Below, piece after piece: positions 44,819 through 54,445 of a stretch of 64,000 nucleotides of DNA; positions within the stretch are counted from its first letter, which is position 1, and each line of letters begins with the position of its first letter. Below the pieces are notes generated by a model that saw nothing but the letters and a program-made list of their open reading frames with translations, had not been told where the DNA came from and did no database searches. This DNA comes from Desulforamulus ferrireducens. Its GTDB lineage: Bacteria > Bacillota > Desulfotomaculia > Desulfotomaculales > Desulfotomaculaceae. The stretch is from the NCBI RefSeq assembly GCF_002005145.1, contig NZ_CP019698.1, positions 868,001-932,000 of the forward strand, read 5' to 3'. Both the position numbers and the translations under genes were made by a program.

Positions 44819-45904
44819 ATGTTAGAGTATCCTGATAAGCATTCTATTTTTCAAATTCTTAATTCAAACAATTTTATTCCTCAATCAAGTGCTAGAAAGT
44901 TATTGCAACAGAAGGGGATATTTATTCTGAACTCTAGCCGGGAATCATTATCTAGCTTGGGAAGTAAAATTTTTTGGGGTGCTGAAGATATATATACTAT
45001 AAAGCAAATGACTGACAAGGAGTCTAACCTAAAAAAGGTTTCAAGGCTATACTTAAAAAACAATGAACTGTCCCCAGATAATATTAAAGATATGGTACAA
45101 TCGGCCTCTTCATTACTTGCTCAGAAGGAAAGTATTATACTAAATAATCCAATTAAGCTTGAGGATGGTAGCTACAAAATAACTGGGAGCTATATTAAGG
45201 AAAATCCAGGCAAGGTTCAACTTCTGGATAAAGTTGAAAAAGATTTTTCAGTAAAATGCAGGCAACTGCCTAGTAAGCAAATCGTAATAGATTATAGTTT
45301 TTCTGACGAGACTGACCAACGCATAATCAAAAAGGTATTTGATATAGTTCAGAAAAGGGATCCTGAAAAACCAGCCTTTGAAATTGAAAGTATAAATATT
45401 GAGTTGTTAAGTATTGAAAAAAGAATACGTTTATTTGATAAATTTTTTGAATTTAGTTTTACTGAATGGGAGATCGTAAAAGTATCTCAACTAACCATAA
45501 AGAAAGATGAAAGCAAGGAACGATCTGAAGAAGAGCGAGATGTTACAACTGATGATCTTGAGGGAATTACCAAAGCAATACTTGATGGCTCGGGGCTGCG
45601 AAGAAATTCGTTTGTTCTCGATTGCATTAGCAAGGGATTTTATTTTATATCAGCTAAGATTAGGTTAGAACATAAAAAGGACCCCCTAGTTATTGAAATT
45701 GAGATATCTTTCAAACCTAAACTAGATGTAAAGATGGCAAGTATTAAGGAATTGCATGAGGATGGCCTTAAGAATTCTTTTATGAATCCTACTGAACAGG
45801 AAGAATTGCTAAATTATTTTCAAGATATCATATATGGGATTTATCAAAATTTATTAAACCAAAAAGTCCTTAATGTCGTAGATCATTATAATAAAGAAAT
45901 ATAA
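44819..45904 (+). CDS. Unknown protein, third gene of operon
   Basis: A 361-aa protein of no recognised family. The N-terminal ~60 residues (SIFQILNSNNFIPQSSARKLLQQKGIFIL) look like a small helical nucleic-acid-binding or SAP-like fold. A charged linker (KKDESKERSEEERD) near 230 separates it from a C-terminal alpha/beta part. ATG follows the previous stop by one base. A terminator closes the operon at 46014. It may be a DNA-binding or scaffold partner of the nuclease-like protein. Confidence 0.75.
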   Translation: MLEYPDKHSIFQILNSNNFIPQSSARKLLQQKGIFILNSSRESLSSLGSKIFWGAEDIYTIKQMTDKESNLKKVSRLYLKNNELSPDNIKDMVQSASSLLAQKESIILNNPIKLEDGSYKITGSYIKENPGKVQLLDKVEKDFSVKCRQLPSKQIVIDYSFSDETDQRIIKKVFDIVQKRDPEKPAFEIESINIELLSIEKRIRLFDKFFEFSFTEWEIVKVSQLTIKKDESKERSEEERDVTTDDLEGITKAILDGSGLRRNSFVLDCISKGFYFISAKIRLEHKKDPLVIEIEISFKPKLDVKMASIKELHEDGLKNSFMNPTEQEELLNYFQDIIYGIYQNLLNQKVLNVVDHYNKEI

Positions 45905-46013
45905 AAGGGGTAGTATTGACTGTGTATATATCGACATGCGGTCCGACTCCACCAGTTGTATACACAGAACCATTAAGATTAATTATGATATAGTCTGTTT
46001 TTTGAGCAATAGG

Positions 46014-46060
46014 AAAAAAGGGGCTGACCTAATTTGCTTTTAGGTTGGTCCCTTTTTAAT
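46014..46060 (+). terminator. Terminator of the three-gene operon
   Basis: AAAAAGGGGCTGACCTAA pairs with TTAGGTTGGTCCCTTTTT in a strong stem with a T-rich 3' side and A-rich 5' side, so it can act in both directions. Confidence 0.85.
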
Positions 46061-46099
46061 TAAGGTGACATCTATAAACAGATAAACAGTTAATGTTAA

Positions 46100-46346
46100 T
46101 TCATTACCTTCTTTGTCAACTCCAATGGGATCATAAAGTGAAACCTCTGCCTTTACTTTTTTGATAAACCTTAAGTGCATCAGAATTTCATTTTCAATAC
46201 AGCGAGCAGCATAGGTTGCCAGACGAGTACCCTTGTCTGGTTTAAAGGTGTTAATTGCCTTAATTAGACCGATGGTTCCGATGGAAATTAAATCATCAAC
46301 GTCCTCTCCTGTGGAGTCAAATTTCTTGACGATATGAGCCACTAAC
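46100..46346 (-). pseudogene. Duplicated internal fragment of sigK (247 bp)
   Basis: By direct comparison it is identical to 19347-19593 of intact sigK, covering part of region 2 (AHIVKKF to [11 protein letters not shown]). It ends exactly where IS21 copy 2 begins. It lacks the promoter, pro-sequence and region 4, so it cannot make a sigma factor. Confidence 0.97.
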
Positions 46347-46470
46347 TGTATTTGCTAGAATAAAAATTGACCACCAGAAAAGAAAATGCTAAAGAAAAAG
46401 TTGACCACCCTGACCATCAAACCTGCTATGCTGGAGTTGACAAGACAACAGCAAAGGCAGGTAGAAAAGG

Positions 46471-47997
46471 ATGATCAAGGTGGACACTTATAAGTATATC
46501 AAAGATCTTCACATCAAGGAACGCAAATCAATAAGACAAATTTCTAGAGAAACTGGTCTTGCCCGGCAGACCATCCGCAAAATACTTTATGGTTCTGTGG
46601 AAGAGGTCACACGTTACAAACGAAAAGTTTCCCCACCCGCACCGCTTAAGGAACAGTTTTTACCAATTATCCGCGAATGGATAGTTGAAAACCTTAATGC
46701 TCCACCCAAACAACGTTACACCGCCAGCCGTATCTTTGAACGCCTTCAAGAAGAGAAAGGCTTTACCGGCTGTGATTCAACCGTCCGGGGCTGGGTCAGG
46801 GAAATTAAGCAACAACTGAATATCGAACGTGCCGAAACATATGTTCCCCTGGAACATGATCCGGTTGGCCGTGCCCAATGTGATTGGACTCCTGCCACGG
46901 TTAAAATCAACGGCCGGGATATTAACGGCGATGTATTTCTAATACGCTTCAGCAACAGCAAAGCTTTCTACGTCAGATTTTATCCACATCAGAGGCAAGA
47001 AGCATTTTTCGATGCTCACGAAAAGGCGTTTGCATTTTTCAATGGGGTCCCGCAAAGCATTCTTTATGATAATCTAAAGACCGCCGTTAAACGTATGCTG
47101 GTAGGTCGTAAACGGGAAGAACAGGATGCTTTTATCAAGTTTCGCGCCCATCATGGTTTTGACAGTGACTTTTGTAACCGTGCCAAGGGTAATGAAAAAG
47201 GCGGCGTTGAGAGCTTGGCTCGCTATGTTAAGTGGCACATTTTTACACCGGTACCTGAATTTCCTACGATAGATGCCCTTAACAACTGGATCGAGGGACG
47301 CTGCCGGAAACTTAACACAAAACCAAGGGGCCGCAATCGGCAAAGTTTCTGGGAAGCCTTTACACTTGAACAGGACAAGCTGTTACCCCTCTCTGTTCAT
47401 ACATTTGACTGCTGCACTAGAAAAGAGGCAAAAGTAAACCGCTTTAGCCTGGTGCAGTTTGACCGAAACCAGTATTCTGTGCCCACTGAGTACACAGGTA
47501 AAATGGTTACCGTCAAAGGCTATGTAGATAAAATTGAAATCTACTATCAACAAACCAAGCTGGCTACCCATGAACGATGTTACGAGGCAGGCAAACAAAA
47601 GTTCCGGCTGGAACATTACCTAAAACTACTAGAAAGAAAACCTCGCTCTGTTGGCCAAGCCAAACCGGTACGGCAGGCTAATCTTCCCGCCCCCTTTGCC
47701 CAGTACCATCAGGCTGTACAGCGAATTGACCCGGCAGAAGGCGACCGGCGTTTTGTAAATGTATTGTTACTGCTGCGCCGCTATCCTGTCCACATATTAA
47801 GCAGCGCCTTAATTCTGGCACTGGAACAAAGCAGGCTGTTGCCGGCAGAGGTAGAACAATTGGCGGATATTATCGACAGGCCACCTTCAAAACCGGAAAG
47901 CATTGCCCGAACACCGGTAAGCATAACGCCAAGTCAAATAGCCCCTACCCAGCTGCACCGTTATGCCAGCTTGCTTAAAGGTGGTGTTGGGGCATGA
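46471..47997 (+). CDS. istA: IS21 transposase IstA (copy 2)
   Basis: A 508-aa DDE transposase almost identical to the copy at 21297 (one noticed difference, NLNAPPKQ). Helix-turn-helix and integrase core are intact. Confidence 0.95.
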   Translation: MIKVDTYKYIKDLHIKERKSIRQISRETGLARQTIRKILYGSVEEVTRYKRKVSPPAPLKEQFLPIIREWIVENLNAPPKQRYTASRIFERLQEEKGFTGCDSTVRGWVREIKQQLNIERAETYVPLEHDPVGRAQCDWTPATVKINGRDINGDVFLIRFSNSKAFYVRFYPHQRQEAFFDAHEKAFAFFNGVPQSILYDNLKTAVKRMLVGRKREEQDAFIKFRAHHGFDSDFCNRAKGNEKGGVESLARYVKWHIFTPVPEFPTIDALNNWIEGRCRKLNTKPRGRNRQSFWEAFTLEQDKLLPLSVHTFDCCTRKEAKVNRFSLVQFDRNQYSVPTEYTGKMVTVKGYVDKIEIYYQQTKLATHERCYEAGKQKFRLEHYLKLLERKPRSVGQAKPVRQANLPAPFAQYHQAVQRIDPAEGDRRFVNVLLLLRRYPVHILSSALILALEQSRLLPAEVEQLADIIDRPPSKPESIARTPVSITPSQIAPTQLHRYASLLKGGVGA

Positions 47998-48770
47998 ACA
48001 TAATGACGGTTTCCCATTATCTAAAGGAGTTAAGACTGCCGGCAGCAGCCAAGGCACTGTCCGATCTGCTGCGGGAAACACAGGACAGGGATTTTAACCA
48101 CTTGGAATTTTTAAGTGTTTTACTGCGATATGAACTAGACCAGCGAGAAGAAAACACCGTAGCCCGCAGGATAAAGCAGGCACGTTTTCCACAGGTTAAA
48201 AACCTGGAAACCTTTGACTTCAGTCTGATACCCAGTGTTAGCAAAACCCGTATATTGGCTTTAACCCAGGGCCAATACATAGAAGAAAAACGTCACATAA
48301 TTTTCATGGGTAATTCCGGAACAGGAAAGACTCATTTAGCCACTGCCCTTGGCTTGGCTGCTTGTCAGCAAGGCCGCAAGGTAAGATTTTATCAAGCCGC
48401 CCGCTGGGTGGAGGAGTTAGTAACCGCCCGCGAAGAACACCGTTTACTAAAGCTGGAAAAGGAGTGGATGCGTGACGAACTGGTAATATTGGATGAACTT
48501 GGCTATATTCCATTTAGTAAAACCGGTGCTGAACTATTATTTCAGTTTTGCTCAACCAGGCATGAGCTTGGCAGCATCATTGTTACAACCAACCTGGACT
48601 TTGAAAAGTGGCCCGAGGTTTTTGGAGATGTGCGCATGACCGAGGCCTTGATTGATCGTTTAACCCACAGGGCTGATATCCATCTAATGAACGGCGAAAG
48701 CTATCGTTTTCGTGAAACCCTGCAGCAAAGATCCATAGCAAACACATCTCAACAACTTAATAATGAATAA
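47994..48770 (+). CDS. istB: IS21 helper ATPase IstB (copy 2)
   Basis: A 258-aa AAA+ ATPase identical by eye to copy 1, with Walker A GNSGTGKTHLATA and a four-base overlap with istA. Confidence 0.95.
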   Translation: MNIMTVSHYLKELRLPAAAKALSDLLRETQDRDFNHLEFLSVLLRYELDQREENTVARRIKQARFPQVKNLETFDFSLIPSVSKTRILALTQGQYIEEKRHIIFMGNSGTGKTHLATALGLAACQQGRKVRFYQAARWVEELVTAREEHRLLKLEKEWMRDELVILDELGYIPFSKTGAELLFQFCSTRHELGSIIVTTNLDFEKWPEVFGDVRMTEALIDRLTHRADIHLMNGESYRFRETLQQRSIANTSQQLNNE

Positions 48771-48881
48771 TGATAAGTGCTATTGTAGGCAGAATTATCT
48801 GTCACTTTACCATTTAATATCGGGGCCGGTCAACTTTTACTTTATCACAAGTGGTCAACTTTTGTGTTGACAAAACCATAT

Positions 48882-51353
48882 GTTACTAGACTACCTATGA
48901 GGGATTGAAACTACCTATAACTACAGTGAGCATGAGCCCCCGGCAATCGTTACTAGACTACCTATGAGGGATTGAAACCAGCATTTCCTCTTCCGGAGGT
49001 GGAATAAATGGCGAGTTACTAGACTACCTATGAGGGATTGAAACATCCTCCACCACTAATGGCCGCATCCCTGGCAAAGCAGGTTACTAGACTACCTATG
49101 AGGGATTGAAACCTGTTTGGTATGGTCTTAGAATTGTCATGCGTTGGCTGGTTACTAGACTACCTATGAGGGATTGAAACCCACTCGTTTTCCATTTAGT
49201 TTGCCTTGGGATTTCCTTGTTACTAGACTACCTATGAGGGATTGAAACGCGTATTGCGAAGCTCCGTAAATGTCCGTGGACGTTGTTACTAGACTACCTA
49301 TGAGGGATTGAAACTAGGCAAATTCATGTTCAAGGGTCTTAACATCAGCTGTTACTAGACTACCTATGAGGGATTGAAACTTGATTGAATACCGCAGTAA
49401 TTGGAACCTGAAAATCAGTTACTAGACTACCTATGAGGGATTGAAACTCAGCTACCAGCCTGGCAGAAGCAAGCCTAAGAGTAGTTACTAGACTACCTAT
49501 GAGGGATTGAAACCCAAAGGACTAAGGAACAAATCAAAAAGTACCGCCTTGTTACTAGACTACCTATGAGGGATTGAAACCCACATATGCTGGCGGCGGT
49601 AATATTGGTAGCAAACGTTACTAGACTACCTATGAGGGATTGAAACTAACTTTCAGTCGCAAAGTCAGATGGGCGAAGTAAGTGTTACTAGACTACCTAT
49701 GAGGGATTGAAACTCTTATGGCCGACTGGGAGTTAAAAATCGAACTTCCGTTACTAGACTACCTATGAGGGATTGAAACACTTTGCCAACACCCTGGCTC
49801 TGCGGTTTTCAAGCGTTACTAGACTACCTATGAGGGATTGAAACGCCGTAGAAATCAATGGTGGCAACTTTCATACATCTCGTTACTAGACTACCTATGA
49901 GGGATTGAAACTTGGGGTCTCCGTGATTATGGAGTGCCCGGTCAGTTGGTTACTAGACTACCTATGAGGGATTGAAACACTCAATCCCCATATACTTCCG
50001 GAAATATCTCAGGGTTACTAGACTACCTATGAGGGATTGAAACATGATAATCACGCAATTCTGCCTCTATGTAGGCTCTGGTTACTAGACTACCTATGAG
50101 GGATTGAAACATGCTGGGCACTCAATCATGTGTGTGCTGGAAATGCACGTTACTAGACTACCTATGAGGGATTGAAACCAGACCTTGAAGTAAGGGAAAT
50201 TGAGGAAGCTGCACGTTACTAGACTACCTATGAGGGATTGAAACAATTGTATCTGCGCATTGGCACTAATAAGGCCTACGAAGTTACTAGACTACCTATG
50301 AGGGATTGAAACTTGCTGGACGTGTTAAGATACTGCCTCGTGCGTTTTGTTGTAGATTCTCAAATTAAAATGGCTGGAAATTTTCCAATTTAGCCAGATT
50401 AAATAATCTGAGAACAAGAAACTATTCTCAAATTAATTTGGAAAAGTAATGGGGTCGTTCATCGGAGCGAAGCGTAGATCCTTGACATGGAGAATGCCCG
50501 TGTTAGCCTCTATGGCAAGGGGCACCAGGCGTAGCAGGGTTGCCTCTTATGCCCCTTGAAACACGGGTGCGAGGCTCCATGTCAAGGACGACCTGATACC
50601 ACACCATCATAATTTGAGAATTTTAAGCATTATATGTGCCATCTCAGATTATTTAATCTGAAAATTTTTTCGTAATTAATTTGAGAATTGACATTTTGTT
50701 ACTAGACTACCTATGAGGGATTGAAACTTGGATGTAAGGCATGTGATATTCCTCCTTGGTTTGTTACTAGACTACCTATGAGGGATTGAAACATCATATC
50801 TCTTGAAACTGTTCGCCAATTTAGGGTGTTACTAGACTACCTATGAGGGATTGAAACATCATATCTCTTGAAACTGTTCGCCAATTTAGGGTGTTACTAG
50901 ACTACCTATGAGGGATTGAAACTTGGTGATGCCATTGAGCAATACAAAAAACTGGCCAAGTTACTAGACTACCTATGAGGGATTGAAACCCTCATCTGGG
51001 ATGAGTTGGACGCTAAGAACATCACCTGTTACTAGACTACCTATGAGGGATTGAAACCCGTCAAGTTTATTGACGCCCGGGGAGTTCCACCGAACGTTAC
51101 TAGACTACCTATGAGGGATTGAAACATGATACTGGGAACGGATACACAAGCAGAGGACAAGGGGTTACTAGACTACCTATGAGGGATTGAAACCTGGCGG
51201 TGCTTAAAGAAGCATATCCCAAAGCTAAGTTACTAGACTACCTATGAGGGATTGAAACAAGTTGAAGAACTTGGGGTACGACATGAAGGTCCGTGTTACT
51301 AGACTACCTATGAGGGATTGAAACTAAAATCAAATAACAGCATAACAGTATAA
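48882..51353 (+). CRISPR. CRISPR array 2, 32 repeats, leaderless remnant
   Basis: Same 30-bp repeat and orientation as array 1. By manual count there are 32 repeats, 31 full spacers and one truncated spacer (51325-51353). The left edge is IS21 and the right edge is the end of a DDE transposon, so neither leader nor trailer remains. A 343-bp MITE interrupts it at 50351. Two adjacent spacers (50793, 50858) are identical, and spacer 51058-51095 matches one in array 1. Confidence 0.97.
50351..50693. mobile_element. 343-bp MITE inside CRISPR array 2
   Basis: Terminal inverted repeats TGTAGATTCTCAAATTAA and TGTCAATTCTCAAATTAA (inward) and a 6-bp target duplication TTTTGT at 50345-50350 and 50694-50699. 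Further TTCTCAAATTAA-like sites and CAGATTATTTAATCTG dyads lie inside each end. The centre is a 108-bp palindrome (50480-50587). No ORF. Its ends match the transposon that starts at 51354. Confidence 0.92.
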
Positions 51354-51521
51354 TGTCAATTCTCAAATTAATTGGGTTGCCATTCTCACATAAAAGTAGA
51401 ACACTAATGGGCTGAAACTAGTATTTTTTTGCAAATTAAATTAAATTTCTTCAAATCTTTCTCACTTTAAATTAGTTAGTAATGTTAAAAATAACCGGGG
51501 CATTACACACCCCGGCATTTC

Positions 51522-52322
51522 TTAAATATTTAGCTCATTTTGTGCATGGTAAACAATTTCTTCATCAATTCTTCTTTGGTTCTGATTGCAGGCATAAATC
51601 AAAGAGTTGGTCATTAGACTGTTTACCAACCTGGGCATACCATTGGAATTAGCATAAATGGCTTCTAAAGCTGCATCAGTAATGATTTCTTCCACTAATC
51701 CTGCCATTTGAAGCCGGCTGTTGCAGTACCCTTTAATCTCTTCCTGTTTCAATCCTTGCATAATATGTTTTACCACCAGTCTTTGCCTGAGTGGTTTGTT
51801 GATATTCATACCTAATTTGTTACGTATGGTGGATTGACCAGCCAGGATAAGGATAAACGGGTTTTGTGAATCCATCTTAAAGTTAAAAATTAATCGTAGG
51901 TCCTCCAAGAGCTTGTTTGATGCCAGATGTATTTCATCTAAGATAATAACCGGAGTTATCCGATTATCAAAATACATAGAGCTGATGGCCTGTTGGATCT
52001 GGCGAAAAACGGCTACCTTTCTATGTACCGGTTGCTCACCTAATTCTAGGGCTAACCCTTGATAAAACTCTGATACTGTAACAGTAGCCAGAGAAAAGTA
52101 GCAATGCCTGTAAAGAGAGGGGTTTAACTCACTAACAAACTTACGTAGAGTGGTGGATTTACCTGCCCCGGGCTCCCCTGCCACAAGCCCTATGCCTCTG
52201 GTATTTTGCAGATATTTCAGCCGCTGCTCAAGCTCTTGTAAATCTTGGCTGATATATAGCTTGTCCGCAGCAACTTCCTTGGTAAAGGGATTAAATTTGA
52301 GGCCAAAGTACTGAAGAAACAT
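51522..52322 (-). CDS. ExeA/TniB-like AAA ATPase of the transposon
   Basis: A 266-aa ATPase: N-terminal FGLKFNPFTKEV, Walker A GEPGAGKSTTLRKF (about 46-59), Walker B VIILDEIHLAS, sensor ILAGQSTIRNKL. This is the helper-ATPase type that picks targets for TniA/Mu-like transposases. Its ATG overlaps the transposase stop by one base (TAATG). Confidence 0.9.
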   Translation of the reverse strand: MFLQYFGLKFNPFTKEVAADKLYISQDLQELEQRLKYLQNTRGIGLVAGEPGAGKSTTLRKFVSELNPSLYRHCYFSLATVTVSEFYQGLALELGEQPVHRKVAVFRQIQQAISSMYFDNRITPVIILDEIHLASNKLLEDLRLIFNFKMDSQNPFILILAGQSTIRNKLGMNINKPLRQRLVVKHIMQGLKQEEIKGYCNSRLQMAGLVEEIITDAALEAIYANSNGMPRLVNSLMTNSLIYACNQNQRRIDEEIVYHAQNELNI

Positions 52323-53701
52323 TAACTTTCACCAGCCTCCTTAGATTTTTTGGCAATTTCAGCAAAGGAAATACTGCTAGAGGGAACCTTATGTGATGGG
52401 ATATCTTTTGGGAGTTCCTCAAGCTTATCTTTCCTGCTTGAGCCAGTGGGTCGTCCACGCCGTTTAACTTTGGCGTTATCGTAAAAATTGACCCTTCTAG
52501 CCTCACCCACCAGTTTACCTTCCTGGTAAAGTGGTAGTGTTCTTTGGGGAATGGTTAGCCACTCCGGTTCGTAGCGTACCTCTACCCGCGAATTAGCTAA
52601 ACCCTGGTCTGTTTCATAAAGTATAGAATCCACAGATAAGGTAGCGTCATGGTTTACCTTGCGGTTAATCCGGAGCAAAAAATGTTCCTTCAATAACTCT
52701 GGATCAGAAAAAAGAGTAATCTGATGGGCTTGGGACATGAAAAAATCTAAGGGACTTACCCCTAAAGCACTGTGTGTTTTACGATGGTAATCCTCCTCCA
52801 ACCATCGCCAAAAGAGCAAGTTTAATTCATCAAAGCTTTTAATTTGAGTGGGATCGATGTTACATAAAAAGCGTTGACGGACCGTGAGGAAAAACCTTTC
52901 AATTTTTCCTTTTGATGTAGGTGTAAATGGGGCTGTATGAATCAATGAACATCCTAAACCAGCACAGAGCATGGCTAATTGTTCAGTTCGGTACACCTTA
53001 CCGTTATCAGTATAAATCATCTTAGGAATGCCGCGCTTTAACATAGCCTCACGCAAGGTTGCCCGCATAGCATTGTAGTTTTGGGTATCAAAGAACTGTG
53101 CGTGGGTAACAAGTCTGGAAGCATCATCCAGAAAAGCCAACAGATAAGCTTGTTTCTTGGACTTGCCAACTCTAATATATGGTCCATAGAGGATATCTGC
53201 TTGCCAAAGCTCATTAATCCACTGGTGGGAGAATCTTTTTAATTCACGTTCCTGTTCATCTGGATTCTTACCGGCAGCTAAATCCGGGTTGGCACTAACA
53301 AAACGATAAAAGGTGGCTAATGATAACTTGTCCGGGTTAATAACTCCTTCTTTAACTAACTCCTCATACAGTAGCACAGTAGTTAGCCTGGGTTTTTCGG
53401 CCCTTTTTTGCCAGATGGCATCTGCAATTTCTAAACTTACCTTGCGACTCTTACCCTTATCTGAACGATAACCAGGCTTCAATGCCTCAATACCACCGCG
53501 GCGATACTCAAAGAGCCAATTGGCTAAAGTCTTGGGGGAATAATTTTTTATCCCATAGTAGGGCATTTCAATGGGGTTACTGCACAGAGCTTCAAAATAT
53601 TCCTTATGGTTATTAACCTGGCCATTTAATATTGGACTAATTAACGAAAATCTTTTCAGAGCTATGTTTTCTCTGTCCGAAGAAGAAAGCACCACAAACA
53701 C
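52322..53701 (-). CDS. Mu/Tn-type DDE transposase
   Basis: A 459-aa rve-family integrase. A helix-turn-helix N-terminus (KNYSPKTLANWLFEYRRGG) leads to the DDE core: Asp in LWQADILYGPY, Asp in MIYTDNGKVYR, and Glu in TPTSKGKIERFF. The C-terminal beta-barrel and basic tail include KVKRRGRPTGSSRKDK. All three catalytic residues are present. It resembles transposases of three-gene elements in clostridia. Confidence 0.92.
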   Translation of the reverse strand: MFVVLSSSDRENIALKRFSLISPILNGQVNNHKEYFEALCSNPIEMPYYGIKNYSPKTLANWLFEYRRGGIEALKPGYRSDKGKSRKVSLEIADAIWQKRAEKPRLTTVLLYEELVKEGVINPDKLSLATFYRFVSANPDLAAGKNPDEQERELKRFSHQWINELWQADILYGPYIRVGKSKKQAYLLAFLDDASRLVTHAQFFDTQNYNAMRATLREAMLKRGIPKMIYTDNGKVYRTEQLAMLCAGLGCSLIHTAPFTPTSKGKIERFFLTVRQRFLCNIDPTQIKSFDELNLLFWRWLEEDYHRKTHSALGVSPLDFFMSQAHQITLFSDPELLKEHFLLRINRKVNHDATLSVDSILYETDQGLANSRVEVRYEPEWLTIPQRTLPLYQEGKLVGEARRVNFYDNAKVKRRGRPTGSSRKDKLEELPKDIPSHKVPSSSISFAEIAKKSKEAGES

Positions 53702-53848
53702 ACCTCCGGCAATCTATTAAATTGACGGGAGATGTTTAACCGGTCAAACTTTTCCCATAGATGGAAGGATACCACTAAGCCAGGCCTCTGACCACGCAAA
53801 AGTTATGTTTTTTGCCTTCTCCACCAAAATCTTGTTATGATAAGCTCC

Positions 53849-54445
53849 CTAAAGGGTTATACTATTCCCGCGAGAAGCCATAAAAGATTTGTTGGATTGT
53901 GCAAAAAACCTTGTGGAGAAGGTTTGGACTGTAGGAAAGTCGGTTGTCACAATACTCAACACTTTTTTGGCTTCTTTCCTTATGGCCATCTCCTCCGGCA
54001 ACTTAATTTCTGGCACTAACTGTCGTAGCACCAATTTGATAAAGACCAGGTTATTCTTAAACCTTTTCCGATAGAACTGTAAATGTTGCCTATGCCAGTT
54101 AACATAAGCTGCGAGAGCTTTAAGAAAAGGCAACAGGTTGAAGAATTGGCAAAGCAAATTAATCCAAATGAGAGCTAGTGAGTATTGATAGTATGGCAGA
54201 CAGAAGGATGGTAAGCAAGAAAAGGTGTGTCCACACCTGGGGCAATAATACCTGCGGATTAAGATCCTGCCGGTGAAGCCAAAAGAAATGATATTGCGGC
54301 TGTAATAACCGTAGGGTCTGGGTGGAATAGGCAATCGGCAGTCTGGGTGAAGACAACTATGGGGTTTGAGAAAAGGAAACCTTTTTCCTGCCCGGTAATA
54401 TTCCAAAGGCGTTGATTGAGTGTAAAAAATGAGTTGCAAGGTCAT
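53849..54445 (-). CDS. DUF6431-type zinc-ribbon protein of the transposon
   Basis: A protein of about 198 aa with two metal-binding pairs, CLHPDC and CPRCGHTF, separated by an aromatic/basic stretch (RPYGYYSRNI), then a helical C-terminus. Such proteins accompany the ATPase/transposase pair and may recognise DNA ends or targets (inference). The start is uncertain: ATG 54445, or TTG 54439 with GAGGTG six bases upstream. The gene lies 148 bases upstream of the transposase. Confidence 0.72.
   Translation of the reverse strand: MTLQLIFYTQSTPLEYYRAGKRFPFLKPHSCLHPDCRLPIPPRPYGYYSRNIISFGFTGRILIRRYYCPRCGHTFSCLPSFCLPYYQYSLALIWINLLCQFFNLLPFLKALAAYVNWHRQHLQFYRKRFKNNLVFIKLVLRQLVPEIKLPEEMAIRKEAKKVLSIVTTDFPTVQTFSTRFFAQSNKSFMASRGNSITL

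Larger units (their letters stand above)
46347..48878 (+). mobile_element. IS21-family element, copy 2
   Basis: 2532 bp, same ends and length as copy 1 but in opposite orientation. Its left flank is the sigK fragment and its right flank is three bases (TAT) before the first repeat of CRISPR array 2. No target duplication is visible. Confidence 0.95.
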
